33,000 nt of DNA from Candidatus Iainarchaeum sp. (lineage in GTDB: Archaea > Iainarchaeota > Iainarchaeia > Iainarchaeales > Iainarchaeaceae): contig JACQPB010000040.1 of the NCBI GenBank assembly GCA_016202305.1, positions 1 through 33,000 on the forward strand. Reading direction: 5' to 3'. The notes below the pieces were generated by a model, which worked only from the letters and a program-made list of their open reading frames with translations, made no database searches and was not told the DNA's origin. Numbering within the stretch: position 1 is the stretch's first letter; each line of letters begins with the position of its first letter. The translations under genes were made by a program, and so were the position numbers. This document shows, piece after piece, positions 8,582 to 16,404 of the stretch.

Positions 8582-8973
8582 TGGTCTGCCTTGACAGCGA
8601 TATCCTAGTAGCCGCCACTAGGAACGACAGGGCGGCGGTGTCAAAAATAGAGGAGTTGGACTTGGCCGGCGAGAGGCGCACCGTAACGCCAATCACCATA
8701 ACCGAGCTTTACAAAGGCGCGTACAAAAGCGGCTCCGTACAGAACATTTCCAAAGCCGAAGAACTGTTCAGTTTCCTTGAGGTGATAGAGTATGATTTTG
8801 ACGCAGCAAGGGAAGCCGGAAGGATATTCGCGCTGCTGGAACAAGGAGGCAGCAAGATAGGCGACATGGACACGCTAATCGGCGCAATCGCGCTACGCCA
8901 CGGCGAAACCCTGCTGACGCGCAACGCGAAGCATTTTGCGAAAATACCAGGGCTGAAAGTGGAGAAGTGGTAA
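8581..8973 (+). CDS. vapC: PIN-domain toxin (VapC-like)
   Basis: VCLDSDILVAATRND...GDMDTLIGAIALRHGETLLTRNAKHFAKIPGLKVEKW. Confidence 0.92.
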   Translation: MVCLDSDILVAATRNDRAAVSKIEELDLAGERRTVTPITITELYKGAYKSGSVQNISKAEELFSFLEVIEYDFDAAREAGRIFALLEQGGSKIGDMDTLIGAIALRHGETLLTRNAKHFAKIPGLKVEKW

Positions 8974-8976
8974 CCT

Positions 8977-9753
8977 TTGAAATCGAATGCCACCGGAAGC
9001 TTTCCGAGATTAAGGAGGATGATTCGCAGAGCTGAACCCTGGAAAATATCTGGACGGGCAAGGCAAACGTATATTCCTGCGGATGAAAAACTTGCGGAGA
9101 AAATAGGTATAGCCCAAAATGACAAGATAATCGTTTTTGCCGGTGGCGCAGGCCAGTGGGCATCGGAACTCTCGAAATTTGCCGATGTTCGCTATACGGA
9201 CATTTCCCCAAGCATGGCCAGCCATGCTAAATTAAATATGACGAGGATACGAACAGTCAGAGTAGCCCCGGCAGAGCTAGTGCCATCAAGAGAGCGCATA
9301 TACGACTGGAGCTTTTCATTCGAGCCATTTCAACTCATGGACCCTCGACATGGAATGGCCATTAAAGTGGCCATACTCCGCGCCTTGACAAATAATAAAG
9401 GGGCTAAACTAGTATTCGGACCTTTGCTTTTCAAGAAAAATGAAGAATCATTCAGAAAGATACCGGACATTTATGGCGCTACAACCAGGATTAGTAAAAC
9501 AGGCATCATGTGCATGGAGCATTCAGGGGAAACGAAAGAAAATCGATTCACAGTAATAGACATATTGACAAACGATTCCGCAAGAAACGACGCCAAAGTA
9601 GACATCCGGATTATGCGATTACTGGATAGAGAATACACCCAAGGCAAAAGGCCGACAATACAGGATATAGCAGAAAAAACAAATATAGAAAGCGGCACAG
9701 TAGAAAGAAGCCTTGAAAGACTTCATAAAATTAACAGCATGAGATGGATCTAA
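8977..9753 (+). CDS. Methyltransferase-like (Rossmann) protein with C-terminal winged-HTH-like region
   Basis: KIIVFAGGAGQWASELSKFADVRYTDISPSMASHAK (motif I-like glycine-rich loop then acidic strand); C-terminal TIQDIAEKTNIESGTVERSLERLHKINSMRW HTH-like. Confidence 0.55.
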   Translation: MKSNATGSFPRLRRMIRRAEPWKISGRARQTYIPADEKLAEKIGIAQNDKIIVFAGGAGQWASELSKFADVRYTDISPSMASHAKLNMTRIRTVRVAPAELVPSRERIYDWSFSFEPFQLMDPRHGMAIKVAILRALTNNKGAKLVFGPLLFKKNEESFRKIPDIYGATTRISKTGIMCMEHSGETKENRFTVIDILTNDSARNDAKVDIRIMRLLDREYTQGKRPTIQDIAEKTNIESGTVERSLERLHKINSMRWI

Positions 9754-9772
9754 AACTTCACATTGACCTATT

Positions 9773-10375
9773 TCACTTCGCAGTCCTGTTATGCGCCCTC
9801 TGGCTCGGGAAGTTCTTCTCGTGGCCCCTGCCCTTCTTGAGGCCACGGCCTTTCTTGCCTCTTGAGGTGAGGCCGCGCTCGGCCCTGTGCCTGTGCTTGT
9901 GCGAGGCAATCCAGCGCCTGTCAGAATCGGCAAGGACTGCCGGGCTCGCCCTGTCCACGAGAATGACCTCGAAGAAAGTGTTCAGGCCGTCCTCTCCCAC
10001 CCAGTAGCTGTTCAGCACCTCGCAGTTCGGGAACTTTACGCCGGCGCGCCTCTCTGCCATGGCCTGCCTCGGCGCCCTGCGCGTCAGCTTGGTGACGCCC
10101 ATCCTCTTCGGCTTCCTGCCGCGCACAGGCCTCCTGTGCATGCCGGAGCCCTTCCTTATCCTGGAAAGGGCAATGATGAAACCCTGCTTGGCCTTGTAGC
10201 CAAGTGACCTGGCCCGCGCGATGTTTGATGGCCTCTCCAGCCTTATGACCGCGGAATCCGCGTTCCTCTGCCGGAAAACCTTTTCGCGGTATATCGCCGC
10301 ATAATTGTAATCCTTTGAACCCTCGCCGGAATACTCCTTCTGCAACGTGCCAGTCAAATGCTTGTAAAGGCCCAT
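9773..10375 (-). CDS. rpl15e: 50S ribosomal protein L15e
   Basis: MGLYKHL...RLERPSNIARARSLGYKAKQGFIIALSRIRKGSGMHRRPVRGRKPKRMG. Confidence 0.95.
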   Translation of the reverse strand: MGLYKHLTGTLQKEYSGEGSKDYNYAAIYREKVFRQRNADSAVIRLERPSNIARARSLGYKAKQGFIIALSRIRKGSGMHRRPVRGRKPKRMGVTKLTRRAPRQAMAERRAGVKFPNCEVLNSYWVGEDGLNTFFEVILVDRASPAVLADSDRRWIASHKHRHRAERGLTSRGKKGRGLKKGRGHEKNFPSQRAHNRTAK

Positions 10376-10465
10376 AAAACCACTTTAAACCGAAAAACCA
10401 GTTAAATCAATTAATTCTATTAGGGAAGGAATATAAAGTAATTGCCAAACCGCGGAAAAACGCGG

Positions 10466-10999
10466 CTAATGAAGGCCCTTGCGCGCGCTTATCCGCTGGC
10501 GCAAGAACTCGGCAATTTGGGAGTCGGTCTCTTGACTAAGCCTCAATCCCAAAGTCGCCGAAATGTCCTTGCCAGGCATATCAACCAAGGCGTCCCATGC
10601 AGCCCTCCTCACGAGCGGATGCGATTCTTTTTCAGGATTGGTTCTTGCAATGAGCTGCAGAAACGAGCCAGCATGCCTGAACACGCCGAGGGTTCTCGCG
10701 GCCTCGGCCCGGACAAACTCACTGCCGGATAATAGAAGAGGAGCTACTGACTCGGCAGCCTCAACCGCATTTAGGGCCGCCAGTGCCTTCAGGCACTTTG
10801 CCTTCACAATAGGACTCGGATTCGACAGATAGCCTATCAACTCCGCCGCAGCCTTTGGCCCCTGCCCATGCAACCGGCCTATGCGCCCAATCTCTATTGC
10901 CTCCTCTCCGCGGCCGTGTTTTCCCTCGAAACCTTTCCGCGATAAAAACCAGCTAGGCTCGGCGCCAACCGGCCTATGCACGTTTTGCTTTTTTCTCAT
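10466..10999 (-). CDS. HEAT-repeat protein (start reassigned to MRKKQNVH)
   Basis: Repeated helices such as ELIGYLSNPSPIVKAKCLKALAAL...APLLLSGSEFVRAEAARTLGVF...VRRAAWDALVDM; TATA-like element upstream of 10999. Confidence 0.7.
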   Translation of the reverse strand: MRKKQNVHRPVGAEPSWFLSRKGFEGKHGRGEEAIEIGRIGRLHGQGPKAAAELIGYLSNPSPIVKAKCLKALAALNAVEAAESVAPLLLSGSEFVRAEAARTLGVFRHAGSFLQLIARTNPEKESHPLVRRAAWDALVDMPGKDISATLGLRLSQETDSQIAEFLRQRISARKGLH

Positions 11000-11080
11000 G
11001 CCATAACCAATGCCGAACCGAAAAATATAATTGTTACGTCCACCAACCGCATTTAAAGCATTCACAGGAAATAAGTTTAC

Positions 11081-12124
11081 ATGCAGGAAATTTCCCTTAA
11101 CCGCTGCGACAAATGCGGCTCAGAAGCCAAGGTGCACCTGCCATACGGCCCGCACAGGCTCTGCGCGCAGCATTTCAACGAATTCTTCGAGCACCGCGTA
11201 CGCAAGACCATGCGCACCAACAGGATGGTGAAATACGGGGAGAAGGTGGCGGTAGGCGTTTCAGGCGGCAAGGACTCAATGGTCACACTGCACATGCTGA
11301 ACAAGGTGTTCGGCGAAACCTGGCAGAACAGGATAGAGGCCATAATGATTGACGAGGGCATAAGAGGGTACAGGGACAAGGCAATAGAGATAGCCGAGGA
11401 ATACTGCACGGCACACTCGATTCCTTACAATGTCGTGAGCATGGAAGATGAACTCGGCATAAGCACCGAGCAGGCAATGCGAAGAATCCACGAAGCGCAG
11501 GGAAGCATGGGCGCCACATGCAGCTACTGCGGCGTTTTCAGGAGGCAGATGCTCAACAGGACGGCCCGCGAAACAGGCGCACAAAAGCTCGCCACCGGAC
11601 ACAACATGGACGATGAAGTGCAGAGCATTGCAATGAACGTGTTTTCCGGCGACTTCACGCGCCTCGCGAGGATTGGCGAAGTAGCTGGAGGGGTGAAAAG
11701 CGCGAAGCTCGTGCCGAGGATAAAGCCGCTATACGAAACCCCGGAAAAGGACATCATCGCGTATGCGGCGCTCAATGGCATAAGACACTACAGCGACGAA
11801 TGCTGCCCTTACTCGTGGATGGCCAAGCGCAACATGTACAGGAAAACCCTGAACGACCTCGAAAATGCGGTTCCCGGGACCAAGCACTCGATACTGGCGT
11901 CATTCAGGAAGCTGAAGCCAGCGCTCCGGATGCTGGAAAGCAACAGGAGCAGCGCAATAACGGAATGCGCGCAATGCGGCGAGGCCTCGAACTCTGGAAC
12001 ATGCGCCTCGTGCAGGCAGATGGAAAAACTGATGGAAATGCGGGGAAATAAAGCGCCTATCCGCCCAAAAATCCTCAAGAAAGATGGCGCACTCACATGC
12101 AGCCAGACGAAGTCCGTGGGCTGA
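11081..12124 (+). CDS. TtuA/Ncs6-family tRNA 2-thiolation protein
   Basis: N- and C-terminal CxxC zinc motifs, PP-loop GVSGGKDSMVTL, CSYCGVFRRQMLN, ATGHNMDDEVQ. Confidence 0.92.
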   Translation: MQEISLNRCDKCGSEAKVHLPYGPHRLCAQHFNEFFEHRVRKTMRTNRMVKYGEKVAVGVSGGKDSMVTLHMLNKVFGETWQNRIEAIMIDEGIRGYRDKAIEIAEEYCTAHSIPYNVVSMEDELGISTEQAMRRIHEAQGSMGATCSYCGVFRRQMLNRTARETGAQKLATGHNMDDEVQSIAMNVFSGDFTRLARIGEVAGGVKSAKLVPRIKPLYETPEKDIIAYAALNGIRHYSDECCPYSWMAKRNMYRKTLNDLENAVPGTKHSILASFRKLKPALRMLESNRSSAITECAQCGEASNSGTCASCRQMEKLMEMRGNKAPIRPKILKKDGALTCSQTKSVG

Positions 12125-12835
12125 TTATTTCAGGCCAGCTATTGAGAGAAAATTCCCGAATATTTTATTGCAGTTTGCAAGATACTCGCCCTTGACCTTT
12201 TCATACTCAGACCTGAACTGCGGCGAATCGATTTTCCTCAAGTCAGGGTCATTTCTTACCCATTCCTCGAACATTTCATCATCCAGCTCGAAATGCCCCT
12301 GGATGCCGTACGCTCTAGACCCCACTTTCACGACCTGATTCACACAGTGCTTTCCGATTGCGAGCAGCCTCATTCCATGGGTTGGGACAACGGTTTCCCC
12401 GTGGAGGTGGAATACCCTCATGGTAGAGCCACAGCCCCGGAACAGCGGGTCCTTTTTCCCTTCCTCAGTCAGCTCAATTTCGTAATACCGGCCTTCGGCG
12501 TCCTTTATTCCAATCTCCTTCACTGGGTTCCTCACAACCTCCCCACCAGCGGATTTCACGAGCGACTGCAGGCCGAGGCATATGCCAAGGAAAGGCACGC
12601 CAGCATCAACCGCCTCCTTGTTCCTGGCAAGCTCCATCTCCATTTTTTCCGTATCATCATTCGCGCTGTCCGGCCCGCCGAAGACAATTATCGCAGAATA
12701 GCTCCGCGGGTCAGGATACTGCTGGCCCTTGCTCAAATCCACCTGCTCGAATGCGATTTTGCGCTCCAAAAGAATATGTCTGAGAGAGCCAGCCTCCTCG
12801 CGTGTCTCGTTCTGGACGAGGAGGATTTTGGGCAT
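12125..12835 (-). CDS. Type 1 (class I) glutamine amidotransferase, GMP synthase GATase-like
   Basis: IIVFGGPDSAND, GVPFLGICLGLQSLVKSAGG nucleophile elbow, GIQGHFELDDEM. Confidence 0.85.
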   Translation of the reverse strand: MPKILLVQNETREEAGSLRHILLERKIAFEQVDLSKGQQYPDPRSYSAIIVFGGPDSANDDTEKMEMELARNKEAVDAGVPFLGICLGLQSLVKSAGGEVVRNPVKEIGIKDAEGRYYEIELTEEGKKDPLFRGCGSTMRVFHLHGETVVPTHGMRLLAIGKHCVNQVVKVGSRAYGIQGHFELDDEMFEEWVRNDPDLRKIDSPQFRSEYEKVKGEYLANCNKIFGNFLSIAGLK

Positions 12836-12892
12836 GAAAGAAGTGTATAAGAATGCATTTTAAAAGTTTGCAAGGAAAACATCCTAAGTTTA

Positions 12893-12996
12893 GGGGTCGT
12901 AGTTCATTGGCAGAACAACACGTTGACGAATCCACTAAGCAAAAGTTTATGGGTTCAAGTTCGTGTGGGTAGCAGGTTCGATTCCTGTCGGCCCCA
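12893..12996 (+). tRNA. tRNA-Val(GAC) with a 32-nt canonical (37/38) intron
   Basis: Acceptor GGGGTCG/CGGCCCC+A73, D arm GTTC-ATTGGCA-GAAC, anticodon stem ACACG/CGTGT, T arm GCAGG-TTCGATT-CCTGT. Bulge-helix-bulge: bulge CGA, 4-bp helix TTGA/TCAA, bulge GTT; intron 12929-12960. Confidence 0.88.
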
Positions 12997-13012
12997 TTTT
13001 TGGCTGTTTTTT
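12997..13012 (+). terminator. Poly-T termination signal after tRNA-Val
   Basis: TTTTTGGCTGTTTTTT immediately 3' of the tRNA. Confidence 0.5.
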
Positions 13013-13071
13013 CCTAGGCAGGAATATTTAAATAGTCGCGTATAGCAATTATTGTATACATTGGTGATTCC

Positions 13072-13371
13072 GTGCAGGTTGTGACCACAAGGCTTGACGA
13101 CAAGGATTTGAAGGAACTGTCAGAGATTGAGAATGCGGAAAAGGCCGACAGGGCAATAGTAATAAGGAAGCTGCTGGCGAGGGGGACAATGGCATGGAGG
13201 CTTGAGTCGGCAGTAAAAAAGCTCCGGGACAGGGAAATATCCATAAGGAAAGCGGCCGAGCTTGCACGCCTGCCTTACTCCGAAATGCTCGACATCATGG
13301 AAAGGGAAAACATTGATTCTGGTTACACCCTCAAAGACCTTTACGGGGATTTCGGGAAGCTCAAGAAGTGA
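13072..13371 (+). CDS. UPF0175-like antitoxin (GTG start)
   Basis: RHH-like N-terminus plus ISIRKAAELARLPYSEMLDIMERENI UPF0175-like; overlaps a PIN-like toxin gene. Confidence 0.75.
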   Translation: MQVVTTRLDDKDLKELSEIENAEKADRAIVIRKLLARGTMAWRLESAVKKLRDREISIRKAAELARLPYSEMLDIMERENIDSGYTLKDLYGDFGKLKK

Positions 13372-13871
13372 CGGCCTTGATTGCGGACTCTTCGGTTCTC
13401 ATACCGCTTGCAAGGGCAGGAAAGTTAGGGCTGCTTAGGGTAAGGTACAGGAAAGTCAGGGTAACGCCGTCCATCGAAAAAGAGACTGTTTACGAGAACA
13501 AGGTCGGTTCATCGGAGATTAAGAAAGCCATTGGTCAGTGGATAATAGTGCAAAAGACCGGGAAAGGGCTCGAAAGAGATGCGGATGAACTAGCTGTGGC
13601 GGAGAATATTTCCCGCGCAGACGCTGAAATAATCCTGCTGGCCCAAAAAAATAGGGAAGATATACTGACCAACGATTATAGGCTGGCCATTGTCGCAAAG
13701 GCAAACGGCATCAAGGCAGTATGGCCCACCGCTTTCCTTCTTGAATGCATGAAACGCAAAATCATCACAAGGCCAAAGGCGAAGGAAACCCTGCTCGAAC
13801 TCGTGAAAAACGGCCTGAGGCTGAGCCCGGAAGTGTTTGCAGAAGCACTGAGGCTCATGGATGTGGTCTAA
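13368..13871 (+). CDS. PIN-like toxin (DUF3368 type)
   Basis: ALIADSSVLIPLARAGKLGLL...ADAEIILLAQKNREDILTNDYRLAIVAKANGI. Confidence 0.8.
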   Translation: MTALIADSSVLIPLARAGKLGLLRVRYRKVRVTPSIEKETVYENKVGSSEIKKAIGQWIIVQKTGKGLERDADELAVAENISRADAEIILLAQKNREDILTNDYRLAIVAKANGIKAVWPTAFLLECMKRKIITRPKAKETLLELVKNGLRLSPEVFAEALRLMDVV

Positions 13872-13944
13872 GCCGCAGGAAAAAAACGAGGTGCACTGAA
13901 GTGTTATTGTCCCGCAAGAATGCCAGTAAATCGCCAGCTCAAAA

Positions 13945-16353
13945 TTATTTCTTGGCAGAATGAATCTGCTGCTCCTTCCTCGCAATCGCCTGCCTCGTCT
14001 TCAGCACCGTGTCGGGGTTCAGCGAAATCGAGTCGATGCCCTGCTCCACGAGGAACTCTGCAAAGTCAGGGAAGTCAGATGGCGCCTGGCCGCATATCCC
14101 TATCTTCCGCTTGCGGGCCTTCGCGACCTTTATCACGTGCGCAATGAGGTTCTTCACAGCCCCGTTCTTCTCGTTGGCGATGTGCGTCACGATGCCGGAA
14201 TCGCGGTCAAGGCCGAGAGTCAGCTGGGTGAGGTCGTTGCTGCCTATCGAGAAACCGTCGAAGACCTTGCAGAACTCCTCGGCAAGAATGACGTTCGAGG
14301 GTATTTCGCACATGACATAGACCTCGAGGCCGTCCTTCCCCTGCACGAGGCCGTTCCTCTTCATCTCCGCAATGACCTTACGCCCTTCCTCAGGCGTGCG
14401 GCAGAACGGAACCATCACTTTCAGGTTTGCTAGGCCCATTTCCTTGCGCACTTTTTTCACAGCCTCACACTCGAGGCCGAATGCCTCCCTGAATGCAGGG
14501 TCGTAATAACGCGATGCGCCACGCCACCCCAGCATCGGGTTCTCTTCCTTCGGCTCGAACTGCGCCCCGCCGATGAGGTTGGCGTACTCGTTGGTCTTGA
14601 AATCGGAGAATCGCAGAATCACGGGCCGCGGATAAAAGGCCGCGGCGATCATTGCGATGCCCTCGGCGAGTCTGTCTGTGTAGAACCGGACCTTGTCCTT
14701 GTAGCCATGCGTCAGAGCCTCTATCCGCTTCTTCGCGGCCTCATCCTTGAGCGAACTGAAGTTCAGCAGCGCATTGGGATGTATCTTGATGTAGGAATTC
14801 ACTATGAACTCCTCGCGGCAGAGGCCCACGCCGTCATTCGGAATCATGGCGAACTCGAACGCCTGCTCCGGATTGCCGACGTTCATCATGATTTTGGTGT
14901 GCGTTGCCGGCAAATCCGAAATCCTGGTCTTGCGCACCTCGAATGCGAGCTTGCCGTCATAGACCCTGCCCTTCTCGCCTTCCGCGCATGAAACAGTGAC
15001 AATGGCCCCTGTCTTTATCGCGCTGGCGGCGTTACCTGTCCCGACAACAGCCGGAATGCCGAGCTCGCGCGAAACGATTGCCGCATGGGAAGTGCGTCCC
15101 CCGCGCTCCGTCACGATCGCGGAAGCAATCTTCATTATCGGCTCCCAGTCAGGGTCCGTGGTGTCGGTGACGAGAATTTCACCCTTCCTGAACTCGCCAA
15201 TCTTCGAAGCGTCGTTTATCACGTGAGCCCTGCCGGCGCCTATCCTGCCGCCTATAGCCTCGCCCTCGATGATGACCCTGCTCTTGCCCTTCAGGACATA
15301 TTGCTCGAACACGCCGTTGTCACGTTGGCTCTGCACGGTCTCCGGCCTCGCCTGCACAATGAAAAGCTCCCCAGAGTTGCCGTCCTTGGCCCATTCTATG
15401 TCCATCGGCATGGGCTTCCCGCGCTTCGCCGTGTAATGCTTCTCTATCAGGACACCCCACTTGGCCAGCCTCGTTATCTCGGCATCGTCCAGCGTGAACC
15501 TCTGCCTGTCCCTCTCGCTGACGCTTACCGTCTTCACCGGCCTGAGGCCCTCGTGGCAGTAAACCACCTTGATGGCCTTCTCCCCCAGCTTCCTCCCGAT
15601 GATTGGCATGAAGCCCCTCTCTAGCGACGGCTTGAACACTATGAACTGGTCAGGGTTCACCGCACCCTGAACCACGCTCTCCCCAAGCCCCCACGCGCCG
15701 TTTATCAGCACAATCCTGTCAAAGCCCGTTTCAGTGTCAATAGTGAACATCACGCCGGAGCAAGCGATGTCGGAGCGCACCATCTTCTGCACGCCGACGG
15801 AGAGCGCCACCGCGAAGTGGTCGTACTTCTTGTCATGCCTGTAAGAAATCGCGCGGTTGGTGAAAAGCGAGGCAAAGCACTTCTTGCATGCATTCACCAC
15901 GTCATCCGCGCCGCGAATGTTCAGGTAGGTGTCCTGCTGGCCAGCGAAACTCGCATCTGGCATGTCTTCCGCCGTGGCACTGCTCCTCACGGCAACGTCA
16001 AGGCCATGGCCGTACTCCGACTCAAGGCGCCTGTAAGCCGCCACAATCGCGGATTCAACCTCCTTAGGCAGCTCGGTGCGCACAATCATCTGCCTCACGT
16101 TATGGCCCTTCCTCGAAAGCGAGGCCATGTTGCCGGTGTCGAGGCCTTTCAGTTCCGACTCTATCCTCCTGCGCAGCCCCGTGCTGTCAAGGAAAATCCT
16201 ATAGGCCTCTGCAGTCACGGCAAAGCCGTTGGGCACCTTCACGCCCTTGGAGGAAAGCTGCCGGTACATCTCGCCAAGAGAGGCGTTCTTGCCGCCGACC
16301 ACGGGCACGTCCTCGATGCCGAGCTCATCAAACCAGAGAACAAGCTTCTTCAC
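13945..16353 (-). CDS. ppsA: Phosphoenolpyruvate synthase
   Basis: VGGKNASLGEM N-terminus, GGRTSHAAIVSRELGIPAVVGTG phospho-His domain, C-terminal GSNDLTQLTLGLDRDSG. Confidence 0.97.
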   Translation of the reverse strand: MKKLVLWFDELGIEDVPVVGGKNASLGEMYRQLSSKGVKVPNGFAVTAEAYRIFLDSTGLRRRIESELKGLDTGNMASLSRKGHNVRQMIVRTELPKEVESAIVAAYRRLESEYGHGLDVAVRSSATAEDMPDASFAGQQDTYLNIRGADDVVNACKKCFASLFTNRAISYRHDKKYDHFAVALSVGVQKMVRSDIACSGVMFTIDTETGFDRIVLINGAWGLGESVVQGAVNPDQFIVFKPSLERGFMPIIGRKLGEKAIKVVYCHEGLRPVKTVSVSERDRQRFTLDDAEITRLAKWGVLIEKHYTAKRGKPMPMDIEWAKDGNSGELFIVQARPETVQSQRDNGVFEQYVLKGKSRVIIEGEAIGGRIGAGRAHVINDASKIGEFRKGEILVTDTTDPDWEPIMKIASAIVTERGGRTSHAAIVSRELGIPAVVGTGNAASAIKTGAIVTVSCAEGEKGRVYDGKLAFEVRKTRISDLPATHTKIMMNVGNPEQAFEFAMIPNDGVGLCREEFIVNSYIKIHPNALLNFSSLKDEAAKKRIEALTHGYKDKVRFYTDRLAEGIAMIAAAFYPRPVILRFSDFKTNEYANLIGGAQFEPKEENPMLGWRGASRYYDPAFREAFGLECEAVKKVRKEMGLANLKVMVPFCRTPEEGRKVIAEMKRNGLVQGKDGLEVYVMCEIPSNVILAEEFCKVFDGFSIGSNDLTQLTLGLDRDSGIVTHIANEKNGAVKNLIAHVIKVAKARKRKIGICGQAPSDFPDFAEFLVEQGIDSISLNPDTVLKTRQAIARKEQQIHSAKK

Positions 16354-16404
16354 TCCACTGCCCCCTCAAAACCACGCGAACAGCTGCAAATAAACACGGA
16401 AAAT

